Positions 1-8,712 are shown, numbered from the stretch's first letter. The stretch: DNA of 18,949 nt from JAPUME01 sp964605715 (GCA_964605715.1 CAZSDV010000045.1:1-18949); one strand, 5' to 3'. Notes: generated by a model from the sequence alone, not told the origin. Program-made: numbers and translations.

Positions 1-142
1 CTAACCTCGAATTAATTAATATTTTTCACATCCTATCATCAGATTGAAAAAAGCAACAGCCCTCCCACTAAAGCGAAGGAAATCAAGAAATTCTTCGCCA
101 AGTCCCCTTCTGAAATTTGGAAGATAGAAACCCACAAAATGA

Positions 143-188
143 TTGAGATAAATACATCATTCTCTCTTATAATCGTCGGGCCTATAAT
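143..188 (+). promoter_or_regulatory. Candidate sigma70-type promoter region upstream of the iolB-like gene
   Basis: Two exact TATAAT hexamers occur at 168-173 and 183-188. A TTGAGA hexamer at 143-148 lies 19 bp before the first one, which is a tolerable spacing. The second hexamer has no convincing -35 partner. The surrounding sequence is A+T-rich, as expected for a promoter. Transcription from here would give a leader of roughly 40-50 nt ending in the AAAGG ribosome binding site at 214-218. In the rest of 1-225 I see no coding frame and no other element. Confidence 0.35.
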
Positions 189-225
189 TACTGAGTCTGA
201 AATCTCATACTAGAAAGGTAACCTA

Positions 226-1047
226 ATGGAACGCCTGATTAAATCTAAACCGCTGGCGAACAATTTCGAGCAGATTGTATCTCCCGGCGTAATGCGTTTT
301 CTTGATTTCGCGCGGCTAGAGCTACCGACAGGAGAGTCCTACAAAGGAAGGACTGCTGACCGGGAGCTCATTATCGATTTCTTTTCCGGAAATGCAACCA
401 TTTCCGTTGAAACTTCAAGTGGAAAAACCTTCGATTTTCTGGCCCAAGCTGACCGCCAAGACGTCTTTGGGGGACCACCTTCCATGCTCTACGTTCCACC
501 GAAGACTGAGTATCAACTTACGGCCACAAATGACAAACTGGAGATGGGGCTATTCTCTGCTCCCGCATCGATCGATACAGATCCAGTGTTGGTGCCAACG
601 AAGGAAACTACCTCAAAAAAGGTGGGGCAGGGAAACTGGCAAAGGACCGTTTTTACCAGTCTTGACAACAACGTCCCCGCCGAGCGGCTTCTCGCTGGCG
701 AAACCCTAACCCCTCCGGGGAACTGGTCGAGTTATCCACCTCACAAGCACGATCAAAGTAATCCCCCTCACGAAGCGCCGCTCGAAGAAATATACTTCTT
801 TCGCACTAAACCAGCAGGAGGCTGCGGTATGATCTGGACTTATACCGACCCGAGCGACACGGAGGGCTTCAATAATGTCTTTATCGTTGAGGATGGGGAC
901 ACAGTACTCCTACCTAAGGGTTATCATCCCGTGGTAGCTGCCCCAGGATACGAATTACATTATACTTGGATCCTAGCCGGTGAAGAGCGGCGTTACGGCG
1001 CGTGGTTTGAAGACCCAAGGCACGCCTGGGTCAGCAAAGCTCAGTAA
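226..1047 (+). CDS. iolB: 5-deoxy-glucuronate isomerase (IolB family)
   Basis: IolB converts 5-deoxy-D-glucuronate to 2-deoxy-5-keto-D-gluconate in cytosolic myo-inositol breakdown. The 273-residue length matches the family. The second half carries the family's most conserved stretch, GNWSSYPPHKHDQ, followed by LEEIYFF and later PKGYHPV. The histidines of HKH, the glutamate of LEE and the histidine of GYHPV are the expected metal ligands of this double-cupin fold. The ATG at 226 follows a good AAAGG Shine-Dalgarno site at 214-218. No other inositol gene is visible: the next genes are a hexuronate-type MFS transporter and a lactate-type permease. The gene may be the last member of an iol cluster to the left of the window, or an IolB/KduI-like enzyme used for another deoxy-uronate. 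The family call is firm; the exact substrate is inferred. Confidence 0.88.
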   Translation: MERLIKSKPLANNFEQIVSPGVMRFLDFARLELPTGESYKGRTADRELIIDFFSGNATISVETSSGKTFDFLAQADRQDVFGGPPSMLYVPPKTEYQLTATNDKLEMGLFSAPASIDTDPVLVPTKETTSKKVGQGNWQRTVFTSLDNNVPAERLLAGETLTPPGNWSSYPPHKHDQSNPPHEAPLEEIYFFRTKPAGGCGMIWTYTDPSDTEGFNNVFIVEDGDTVLLPKGYHPVVAAPGYELHYTWILAGEERRYGAWFEDPRHAWVSKAQ

Positions 1048-1191
1048 CTAAATTTGGCTAACAACTGAAAATAAATTCCGGCAGATACTGTCAGCTGCCA
1101 ACAGAGATGAGTTGCCCTATGGAATTTGCAAACCTCAGATAGTTAGGTCAAATCTATTCGAATACTCGCGAAAAAGAAAGTTGGGCTCTTC

Positions 1192-2502
1192 GTGCATAAT
1201 CAGAACCCTGCTGTTGCCATGGGAAAGGAAAGGCACCCTCTCTTCCGTTGGTGGGTTATTAGTCTTCTGTTCTTGGTGACAGTCTTAAATTACGTTGATC
1301 GCCAAACGCTCTCTGTACTCGCTCCATTTATCCGTGAGGAATTTGGAATGAGTAATCAGGACTACAGCTACATCCTCATGTCATTCCAGCTGGCCTATCT
1401 GGTGGCACAATCGGGCTCAGGAGTGATCTTCGATCGAATTGGGACGCGCTGGGGATTCTCGTTGATCTTTCTCTGGTGGTCTTTGGCCACCGTATTGCAC
1501 GGCTGGGCCCAAGGCGTGAAAAGTTTTGCGGTTTTCCGATTCATGTTAGGAGCAGGAGAAGCCGGTAACTGGCCCGGAGGCATTAAAGCAATTGCCGAAT
1601 GGTTCCCTCCTCGCCAGCGTTCTTTCGCCATGGGTATCTTCAATTCCGGGTCAAGCACAGGGGCCTTGATTGCACCTCCTTTGATCGCATGGGTTACCCT
1701 CCGCTATGGTTGGCGAATGACCTTCGTTATTGTTGGATCAGTAGGTTTAGTCTGGCTTATTCTATGGCTAGGTACTTACCCTCGCATCGCCCCCAAGCAA
1801 CAAAGTTACCGGGAAGAAGGTTCTGAGAAGGGTGTCGAGGCACCTCGTGTGGACACTCCCAAAATACCTTGGCTGCAGTTGCTGCGATATCGTCAAGTCT
1901 GGGGCCTAGTACTAGCGCGCTTTTTGGCCGATCCTATCTGGTGGTTCTACGTCTTTTGGTTGCCAAGCTACCTTAACAGTGAACGTGGCCTGTCCTTGCT
2001 GGAAATTGGTGCCCTGGCATGGATTCCCTTCCTTGCCGGTGACGGTGGCTGCCTGCTGGGTGGGGGCATAAGCAGCCTTCTGATGCGTTTTGGATGGTCT
2101 GCGGATAAAGCGCGGCGAGGGGTAATGGTCACCAGTGCCCTCCTTATGTCACCTGCTGCCCTCGTTGTCCACACGGAGAGCCTTGCCATCAGTATCGCCC
2201 TAATCTCCCTGGCCACGTTTGCCCATCAAAGCTGGTCAACAAACATGCTGACACTCCCGGCAGACTTTTTTCCAACCAATGTGGTAGCTTCTGTATCAGG
2301 CCTCAGTGGAACAGGAGCGGCCTTCGGTGGCTTCGTATTCACATTTCTCACTGGTTACCTAATAGACAATTACTCCTACGAACCCGTTTTTGCTCTTGCG
2401 GCTATCTGTCATCCAGTTGCTGCTGTTGTTCTTTTCTGGATTGGCGGGCAAGTCAAACCCGTTGATATTCAAGTTCCAGACCAGAATGCTCAAAAGGTAT
2501 AA
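1192..2502 (+). CDS. MFS transporter, ACS family, hexuronate/sugar-acid type (ExuT-like)
   Basis: This inner-membrane secondary transporter of the major facilitator superfamily has 436 residues and about twelve hydrophobic segments. The first membrane segment contains NYVDRQTLSVLAP, typical of the anion:cation symporter (ACS) group that includes ExuT and GudP. The loop between segments 2 and 3 carries DRIGTRWGF (from residue 81), the MFS motif A. AGEAGNWPGG near residue 123 is another ACS hallmark. A hydrophilic loop around residues 200-225 separates the two six-helix halves. The GTG start at 1192 has only a weak AAGAAAG upstream; an in-frame ATG at 1219 would remove nine residues and is also possible. 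The 144-nt gap from iolB shows no clear terminator, and only 6 nt separate this gene from the permease, so these two are probably co-transcribed. Likely cargo is a sugar acid such as a hexuronate, an inference from family and neighbour. Confidence 0.85.
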   Translation: MHNQNPAVAMGKERHPLFRWWVISLLFLVTVLNYVDRQTLSVLAPFIREEFGMSNQDYSYILMSFQLAYLVAQSGSGVIFDRIGTRWGFSLIFLWWSLATVLHGWAQGVKSFAVFRFMLGAGEAGNWPGGIKAIAEWFPPRQRSFAMGIFNSGSSTGALIAPPLIAWVTLRYGWRMTFVIVGSVGLVWLILWLGTYPRIAPKQQSYREEGSEKGVEAPRVDTPKIPWLQLLRYRQVWGLVLARFLADPIWWFYVFWLPSYLNSERGLSLLEIGALAWIPFLAGDGGCLLGGGISSLLMRFGWSADKARRGVMVTSALLMSPAALVVHTESLAISIALISLATFAHQSWSTNMLTLPADFFPTNVVASVSGLSGTGAAFGGFVFTFLTGYLIDNYSYEPVFALAAICHPVAAVVLFWIGGQVKPVDIQVPDQNAQKV

Positions 2503-2508
2503 GCGAGT

Positions 2509-4185
2509 ATGGAAATTAACACCTTTGTCGCCGCGCTACCCATTGTCGCCGTTATGGTATTTCTGGTGCTACTACGCTGGCCAGCAATAAAAGCCATGCC
2601 GATTGCGTACTCTACGACATTAGTTCTGGCCTTAGTATTCTGGAAAGTTCCACCAGTTCAGGTCCTTGCAGCAACTATCAGTGGAGCCATTATTACCGGA
2701 ACCCTTTTGTGGATAATTTTTGGGGCTATCGTTCTATTGTTCACTCTGCGTGAAAGTGGAGCGCTTGCAACAATCCGAGAAGGATTTTTAGGTATCTCGC
2801 AGGACAGGCGTATTCAAGTTATCCTAATCGCCTGGCTCTTCGGAGCCTTTATCGAGGGAGCAGCTGGCTTCGGAACACCAGCAGCAGTGGCTGCACCGCT
2901 TCTTCTGGCTCTCGGCTTCCCTGCCCTAGCTGCCGTTATGGTAGCACTAATTATTCAAAGTACTCCGGTCACCTTTGGGGCTGTGGGAACCCCCATCCTT
3001 GTCGGCATGGGAAAATCGCTCAACGTACTAGAAGTTGAAAATGCTCTGGCACAATCAGGCTTAGCTTACGATGAGTTTATCCACCAAATTGGAGTCTTCG
3101 CAGCACTGCCACACGCCATTGTTGGGACCTTTGTGCCACTAATCATGGTAGCAATGATGACACGATTCTTTGGGGCACGAAGATCTTTCCGGGAGGGGCT
3201 AGCTGTATGGAAGTTCGCCTTGTTCGCTGGACTATCTTTTACGGTTCCTTACGTTGCCGTGGCACTCCTACTGGGACCTGAATTTCCTACCCTCGCTGGA
3301 AGCTTGGTTGCCATGGCTATAGTCATCCCAGCAGCCAAGAAGGGTTTCCTTATCCCCAAGGGCCTAACCTGGGACTTCCCCCCGAAGAAGGAATGGGGAG
3401 ATGATTGGACAGGTAAGATTTCAGCTGAAACCATTGAACACTCGAACCGACACACGCTTGTGCGAGCCTGGTCACCTTATCTCATGGTAGCAGTGCTGCT
3501 GGTTCTAACACGATTACCCACATTGCCCTTCCAGCAAGCTCTCAGCTCAGTTCAAATTACCTGGACCAATATACTGGGCACAAACCTATCAGAAGATTTT
3601 AAGCCACTTTACCTGCCAGGCACCATCTTCTTCCTAGTGGCCTTCGTAACCATCTGGGTTCAGCGAATGAAAATGGCTGAAGCAAAAAAAGCTTGGCGAG
3701 ACGCGGCCCATACGCTAGCCAAACCAGCACTAGCGCTGTTGTTCGCGGTCGGCATGGTTCGCATCTTTATCGATTCGGATGTGAACACGGCCGAGCTAGC
3801 CAGCATGCCGTTGGTCCTAGCCGAGGCTGTAGCAGCAGCGGTGGGGGTTGCTTGGCCGTTCTTTGCTCCAACCATCGGTGCCATGGGAGCCTTTGTTGCG
3901 GGCAGTAATACGGTAAGCGATTTTATGTTCAGCCTCTTCCAATATGGCGTGGCCGACCGCACCGGCACACCGCACGTAGTGATCTTGGGGCTGCAGGCGC
4001 TTGGAGGGGCAGCGGGCAATATGATTGCGGTACACAATGTCGTCGCAGCCAGCGCCACAGTTGGCCTCGTTGGGCGCGAAGGGTCAATAATTAGCAAAAC
4101 CATCTTACCCATGACCTACTACGTCATCTTTGCAGGGCTATTGGGCCTGCTCTTTTCCTATGTCCTTTTCCCTCAAGTTTTTTAG
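2509..4185 (+). CDS. lctP: L-lactate/glycolate permease (LctP family)
   Basis: This 558-residue polytopic membrane protein belongs to the LctP/LldP/GlcA family, which imports L-lactate, D-lactate or glycolate with protons. Family blocks are present in order: LWIIFGAIVLLFTLRESGA around residues 67-85, EGAAGFGTPAAVAAPLL at 116-132, TPVTFGAVGTPILVG, and near the C-terminus AGSNTVSDFMFSLFQ and VHNVVAASATVGLVGREGS. Length is normal for the family. The ATG at 2509 is 6 nt beyond the stop of the MFS gene, and its likely ribosome site AAAAGG (2492-2497) lies inside that gene's end, which implies translational coupling. It converges with the M16 genes across a 104-nt spacer in which I found no convincing terminator hairpin. 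No lactate or glycolate dehydrogenase is nearby, so the substrate cannot be decided. Confidence 0.9.
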   Translation: MEINTFVAALPIVAVMVFLVLLRWPAIKAMPIAYSTTLVLALVFWKVPPVQVLAATISGAIITGTLLWIIFGAIVLLFTLRESGALATIREGFLGISQDRRIQVILIAWLFGAFIEGAAGFGTPAAVAAPLLLALGFPALAAVMVALIIQSTPVTFGAVGTPILVGMGKSLNVLEVENALAQSGLAYDEFIHQIGVFAALPHAIVGTFVPLIMVAMMTRFFGARRSFREGLAVWKFALFAGLSFTVPYVAVALLLGPEFPTLAGSLVAMAIVIPAAKKGFLIPKGLTWDFPPKKEWGDDWTGKISAETIEHSNRHTLVRAWSPYLMVAVLLVLTRLPTLPFQQALSSVQITWTNILGTNLSEDFKPLYLPGTIFFLVAFVTIWVQRMKMAEAKKAWRDAAHTLAKPALALLFAVGMVRIFIDSDVNTAELASMPLVLAEAVAAAVGVAWPFFAPTIGAMGAFVAGSNTVSDFMFSLFQYGVADRTGTPHVVILGLQALGGAAGNMIAVHNVVAASATVGLVGREGSIISKTILPMTYYVIFAGLLGLLFSYVLFPQVF

Positions 4186-4289
4186 CTTTTCCTGTTAATT
4201 CTCATTCTAAGCATCGCATGGAACCATCACCTACAAAATCACTCTATTTGCTGCCCCTTTTTAGATCCAGCTTCCTTGCCCAAGGCAGG

Positions 4290-5746
4290 TTAATCGAGAT
4301 CTAAATCCTCCACGCGCACAACTTCCACTTTTCCGTATTTATCTAATCCGCTATTGAATGCTCCGGCGTCACCTACCAGTACGACCAGGCTTTGCTCGGG
4401 ACGAAGCCAACGGCGAGTAACCTTGAAAAGTTCATCACGTCCTAATTGGCCCAAAACATTATAGAAACCGTTCCAGTAATCAGGTGGGAGACCGTAAAGG
4501 ACTAGCTCAAGTAGCTTACTGGAAGCATTCTCAATTGATTCAAATTGCAAAACCATGTTGCCCCTGCGATAGGAGCGCGCTAGCTCAACCTCAGACTGGG
4601 ACACTCTTCGGGTTACCATACGCTTCATTTCCGCCAAGATGATCCGAAGTGCCTTAAGCGTCCCATCGGTCCCAGTGGCAGTTTCAATGCGCCATACACC
4701 CGCTGTCCGGCGAGCATCAAGTTGGCCTGAAACACCATAAACTAGCCCTTTTCTCCTGCGTAAAGCCTCAAATAGGCGATCTGGCGCAGCACCCCCAAAA
4801 ATCTCATTACTCATCGCCAACGCGGCATAGTCCGGACTTGCACGAGGGGGTGCAAGGTTTCCTATACGGATCTCTGTCTGAACTGCGTCCGGCACGTCGA
4901 CAACAACAATCCTGCGGTCCGTTGACAGCTCATGTTCAAGGCTCATCTCCTGCAGGCCTCGTGACTCTTCTATGTTCTCCTTTTGGCTCCATGAGCCAAA
5001 GTATTTTTCTATAAGTCCACGGCCCTGTCCAGATTGAAAATCTCCCGCCAAAATAATGATTGCATTTGATGGACGATAATGGCGCTGGTGGAAATGGCGC
5101 AAAATATCTTCACTTATACGCCTTACTGAAGCCAGAGTGCCATCGGGTGGATGTCCGTAACGGCCACCTCGAAATAATATCTGATTAAAAACCACATCAG
5201 CAAGGTAGGATGGATCCCGCAAAGCAATCTTCAAGGCAGAAAGGGTCCGGCGCCTCTGAAGCTCGATCTCTTTGTTCCGAAAAGCGGGGTTAATAACTAG
5301 GTCAGCAAGAAGCTCCAAAACCTGCTCGAGGTAGCCGGAAAGAACTGTTATACCTACCACGGACTCATCCCAATCAGCGCTCTTTTGAATGAATCCACCC
5401 ATCTGGTCCAGCAACTCCGCAATTTCCCCAGCCTGACGACTCTCCGTTCCTTTATCCATAAGCTGGGCCACTAACTGAGCCACGCCTCCAACCCCTACTG
5501 GGTCATCCGCTGCGCCGGCTCCGAAGGCAACTGCAACAGTTACCAAAGGGACAGAGTGTCGTTCAATGAGGAGCAACTTTGCTCCGTTCGGAAAAACTTC
5601 AACTGCAGCAATAGGAAATTTGACTGAAAAAGTTGGATCGGGAANNNNNNNNNNGGATCCTCTCTCCCTATTGCCAGAGATACAAATATCAAAGAAAAGC
5701 TCACACATACAAAAAAAACCAAGAATTTAATTTTTCTTCTTTCCAT
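4290..5746 (-). CDS. M16 family peptidase homologue lacking the zinc motif, interrupted by an assembly gap
   Basis: This is a pitrilysin/M16B-like protein, probably periplasmic. The mature region starts with FPNGAKLLLIERHSVPLVTV, the standard opening of the family, but the place of HxxEH holds GGVAQLVAQLMDKGT, so the zinc ligands are missing. The C-terminal domain keeps FEALRRRKGLVYGVSGQLD, the Arg...Tyr segment that contacts substrate. The N-terminus is split by 10 N at 5645-5654: the ATG at 5746 encodes a good signal peptide (MERRKIKFLVFFVCV onward, about 27 residues) in a different frame from the body. The two join only if the real gap is 2 modulo 3. An apparent start at 5708 that reads straight through the N run is an artefact. 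The gene lies 67 nt downstream of the catalytic M16 gene, so the two probably form one operon and one complex. Confidence 0.82.
5645..5654. other. Assembly gap (10 N placeholder)
   Basis: Ten consecutive N lie inside the N-terminal region of the second M16 gene. The signal-peptide frame on the right flank and the body frame on the left flank disagree by one base, so 10 is a placeholder and not the measured distance. Two coding bases remain on each side of the run, so the true insert should be 2, 5, 8, 11 or similar, unless a flanking base is also wrong. Confidence 0.97.
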
Positions 5747-5813
5747 TGCGTTGGCAGTTTTCTTAAAATTACCTTGGCCACCCCTACAGCGAAGTGGCGG
5801 GTTACCTGGCATT

Positions 5814-7166
5814 CTATTTCTTTTCGGTATTGGGTTCGACTTCAATTAATGTAAGATTTTCTGGCACAAGATACTTTTTTGCCACACGTTGGACATCTTC
5901 AGGAGAGACAATCTGAAATTTCTCTACATCCTGATTGACTGAGTTGATATCTTTCAGAACAACGCTTGCATAACCAAGTAGATCAGCCAAGGATTTGGTA
6001 TTTTGACGCTTAAGCGCCAGATTTCGCAACATTCGGTTTCGAGCTCCAGTAAGCTCCTGACCGCTGACTTGTTCTTTTCTGAGTAGCTCTATTTCAGCTC
6101 GTAATTCTTGCTTACCTTCCGCCAGGGTAACTCCTTCGTGTAAAATTGCATACAGTACAAACAGGTTAGGATGTTCAGTTAAGTTTGCGACGCTTTTCAC
6201 TTCAAGCGCGATCTGCTTTCCCATGATAAGACGGCGAACCAACCGTGAACTTTCACCGCCGGAAAGAATCTCAGGTAAAAGTCTAAGAGCGTAAGAATCA
6301 ACTGAACCATCGGAAGGTACATGGTATCCATGGACCAACACCGGGAGTGCTACATTCTTCCTGAGCCGTAAGGTCCGACCCACGATCTGCTTTGGTTCCG
6401 GCATAATCAATTTCGCCCCGCAAGTTTCAGAGCGAGGGATTGGCAAAAAATAGTCCTGGATCCAATCTTGTACATACTCTTTCTTGAAATCACCGACAAT
6501 AACCAATGTTGCATTGTTTGGAGTAAATTGCGCCTTATAGAACCTGAGGGCCTCTTCCAGTCGAAACCCCTCAAGGTCCTCCATTGATCCAATGGGAATA
6601 TGGCTGTAAGGATGGACTCTGAATGCTTGTTCGTATAGGTTCTCAATGACAGTTCCATAAGGAACATTGTCCAGTCGGAGACGGCGCTCCTCTTTGACCA
6701 CTTCAATTTCGCGACGCAAGTCAGCCTGTGTAATTTCAAGGTTTCTCATGCGGTCAGCTTCTAGCCATAGGGCCACGCGAAGAAAGTTGCTTGGAATCGT
6801 TTCCCAGACAACCGTCGCATCCTCGGTAGTGTATGCATTGGCAATACCACCAGAGCGAACAACCCGACCAGAAAACTGCCCCTCCCTCTGGTTACTGGTG
6901 GCCGAAAACATCAAATGCTCGAACAAGTGAGCAAAACCTCTACTCCCTTCAACCTCGTTCTTCGAGCCAACATGGTACCAAACCTCCACCGTGACAACTG
7001 GGGATTGATGATCTTCCAACAAAACTACGCGGAGTCCGTTTGAAAGTTTATATTCCTCAAAAAAGAGTTGAGACAACTGGCCGGCAGAGCAGACCCTACC
7101 CCATGCCAACAGCGCTATGCAAGAAAGTATGAATCGGAGGATTGTATGATGCAGTAGATTACCCAT
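5814..7166 (-). CDS. M16 family zinc metallopeptidase, catalytic subunit (pitrilysin/M16B type)
   Basis: This secreted zinc peptidase has 450 residues, normal for an M16B half-size subunit. Residues 1-29 form a signal peptide ending near VCSA, giving a periplasmic protein. YKLSNGLRVVLLEDHQSPVV opens the catalytic domain. FAHLFEHLMF at about residues 79-88 contains the inverted zinc motif HxxEH, and EVVKEERR about 75 residues later provides the third metal ligand. The C-terminal domain is recognisable but its usual Arg/Tyr substrate segment is not evident; that segment is present in the neighbouring homologue. This matches a heterodimer like mitochondrial processing peptidase or bacterial M16B pairs. 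The ATG at 7166 is preferred; a TTG one codon upstream is possible, and the ribosome site is weak (GGA about 13 nt before). Likely role: degradation or processing of peptides in the envelope. The substrate is unknown. Confidence 0.88.
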   Translation of the reverse strand: MGNLLHHTILRFILSCIALLAWGRVCSAGQLSQLFFEEYKLSNGLRVVLLEDHQSPVVTVEVWYHVGSKNEVEGSRGFAHLFEHLMFSATSNQREGQFSGRVVRSGGIANAYTTEDATVVWETIPSNFLRVALWLEADRMRNLEITQADLRREIEVVKEERRLRLDNVPYGTVIENLYEQAFRVHPYSHIPIGSMEDLEGFRLEEALRFYKAQFTPNNATLVIVGDFKKEYVQDWIQDYFLPIPRSETCGAKLIMPEPKQIVGRTLRLRKNVALPVLVHGYHVPSDGSVDSYALRLLPEILSGGESSRLVRRLIMGKQIALEVKSVANLTEHPNLFVLYAILHEGVTLAEGKQELRAEIELLRKEQVSGQELTGARNRMLRNLALKRQNTKSLADLLGYASVVLKDINSVNQDVEKFQIVSPEDVQRVAKKYLVPENLTLIEVEPNTEKK

Positions 7167-7169
7167 CAA

Positions 7170-7607
7170 GAGTCAGATTCCATCGTAACCCTATGGTACT
7201 AAAAAAAGAAAGACAGAGGGCTTCATTCAATTATTAAGCTATTGCCACCTACCAGCCAGGATAAGTACTGATACCTCCTATTCTTCCAGTTCTGTCTAAA
7301 ATATTAGAGGGTTGAGAAGTTTCGGTCCTACCACCCCAAGCAGAGTCCCAAAAATCCAAAGATTGAGTATTCCTTGCAGCGGGTGGGATTAACCTGACTG
7401 TTTTTGGACCGGAGCGGTACCTTGAAAATTCTATAGGACCAAGCTTACTCTCCCATGGAACCTCAAAGGAGGAGAACGGTTACAGGGGATCACCCGTAAG
7501 GATCCACGTATCAAAAGAAAAGAACGAGAAGAAAAATCGGCGGGCATAACTCAAGGCTAAGAATCCATCGCACTTTAACCCATTAACAAGCATCCCTTGA
7601 GGCAAGA
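7170..7607. other. Non-coding stretch between the M16 and cytochrome c peroxidase genes
   Basis: In these 438 bp I see no reading frame of convincing length, no tRNA and no recognisable structured RNA. The right side should hold the end of the peroxidase transcript and the left side the M16 promoter, both read on the minus strand. A pair of 7-bp inverted arms (CTCAAGG at 7550-7556, CCTTGAG at 7595-7601) has a 38-nt loop and is too loose to call a terminator. A strong AAAGGAGGAG at 7465-7474 has no start codon at a usable distance. Confidence 0.6.
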
Positions 7608-8699
7608 CTAATTCTTTTCCGGCGGGCCGACATTTGATGGAAGTTTACTTGTAAGTGACTCTAAGAAAGACACTAAATCGGCCCGATCTTGTCCGGTCAA
7701 GAAATCAAGCGAGCGAATTTCAGCATCTAAATGATCATTCGAATTGCCTCCGCCGACATAGAAATCAACTACATCTTTAAGGGTTTTCAAGTGTCCATCG
7801 TGCATGTAGGGGGCAGTCTGGGCAATATTACGAAGTGTTGGTGTCTTGAAAGCTCCTTTATCAGCTCTATCCCTTGAGATTTCAAAGCGCCCTGTATCTT
7901 TATAGGTCCCGTCAAACTCAGCGCCCACGCCCAAGTTATGGAACTTGTTGTCGGTGAATAAAGCAAACTCTGCTTCAATCGTGTGACAGGCTGCACAGTT
8001 ACCCTTTTTGGGATCCCTAAAAATTTTGAGTCCGCGTCGCGCGGAAGCGTCCAGGGCAGATCTATCTTTTCCATAAAAATAGCGGTCGAAAGGAGAATTC
8101 CCGCTTAGAACTGTTCGTTCGAATGAAGCAATGGCCTTTCCAATCCGCTCATAGGTAACTACCTTAGAGCCGTAAGCTTCATTGAACGCATTTTGATAGG
8201 ACACATCAACCCTCAGCTTGTTCTCCACTCCTTCCAATGTATGCGCCATCTCAATCGGATTCTGCACGGGACCTTCCGCCTGATCCTCAAGGTCAGGAGA
8301 TCGTCCGTCCCAAAACTGCGTTGTGGAGTAAGCAGAATTAATAACTGTCGGTGCATTTCTTCCACCCACTTGATTTCCAACACCAGTTGAGGTTGCCTGG
8401 CCATCTGAAAATCCAAAATCAGGATGGTGACAGCTGGAACAGGAAACAGTGTCATCCACTGAAAATGCTGGATCATAAAAGAGTCGCCGGCCCAAACTGA
8501 CAGTCTCTGCAGTAGGTGGATTATCCGCTGGGATAGGCACCTTAGGCAACCCAAGCGGTGGGGCAATTTCAATTATTTCTCCAACTGGTGTGGCCGCAGG
8601 GGGGGGCGGCTCAGGTGCCGGTGTACAGGCAAACCATAAGACTCCTCCGAAAATTACAGCGGCAAATACTCGAAGCATTGGCACCTTCTGATAATTCAT
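7608..8699 (-). CDS. Di-haem cytochrome c peroxidase / MauG family protein, probable lipoprotein
   Basis: Bacterial di-haem peroxidases reduce H2O2 in the periplasm using electrons from small cytochromes; MauG relatives oxidise other substrates. The protein has 363 residues. Two haem c sites are visible: SCSSCHH (Cys87, Cys90, His91) and NCAACHT (Cys235, Cys238, His239). The late block TLRNIAQTAPYMHDGHL (288-304) is typical and supplies a candidate haem ligand, Met299. The N-terminus has a hydrophobic segment ending LWFAC at Cys25, followed by a proline-rich linker (PEPPPPAATP), which suggests a lipid-anchored protein, though Trp at -3 is an unusual lipobox. The ATG at 8697-8699 has a strong ribosome site GGAGGAG 6 nt upstream. 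It is apparently a single-gene unit with long non-coding flanks. Peroxidase versus MauG-like activity cannot be separated from sequence alone. Confidence 0.93.
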   Translation of the reverse strand: MNYQKVPMLRVFAAVIFGGVLWFACTPAPEPPPPAATPVGEIIEIAPPLGLPKVPIPADNPPTAETVSLGRRLFYDPAFSVDDTVSCSSCHHPDFGFSDGQATSTGVGNQVGGRNAPTVINSAYSTTQFWDGRSPDLEDQAEGPVQNPIEMAHTLEGVENKLRVDVSYQNAFNEAYGSKVVTYERIGKAIASFERTVLSGNSPFDRYFYGKDRSALDASARRGLKIFRDPKKGNCAACHTIEAEFALFTDNKFHNLGVGAEFDGTYKDTGRFEISRDRADKGAFKTPTLRNIAQTAPYMHDGHLKTLKDVVDFYVGGGNSNDHLDAEIRSLDFLTGQDRADLVSFLESLTSKLPSNVGPPEKN

Positions 8700-8705
8700 T
8701 TCTTT

Positions 8706-8712
8706 CTCCTCC
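8706..8712 (-). promoter_or_regulatory. Strong ribosome binding site of the cytochrome c peroxidase gene
   Basis: Read on the minus strand the bases are GGAGGAG, 6 nt before the ATG at 8699. It is one of the best Shine-Dalgarno matches in the window and fixes the start of the peroxidase. Confidence 0.8.

Noticed and set aside
3660..4112. 150-codon open frame on the minus strand inside lctP
   Set aside because: It is antisense to a strongly conserved permease, has low-complexity Ala/Thr/Pro composition and no family resemblance, so it is a shadow frame.
4186..4289. Bidirectional terminator between lctP and the convergent M16 gene
   Set aside because: Expected by layout, but the only pairing seen is a 4-5 bp CCTTGCC/GGCAGG-like stem without a T run.
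5655..5708. Start of the second M16 gene at 5708 (reading MCELFFDICISG)
   Set aside because: It arises by reading through the N run in the wrong frame; the signal peptide from 5746 is the sensible N-terminus.
7550..7601. Terminator hairpin after the peroxidase gene (CTCAAGG / CCTTGAG)
   Set aside because: The stem is only 7 bp with a 38-nt loop, and the T-rich run is not directly adjacent.
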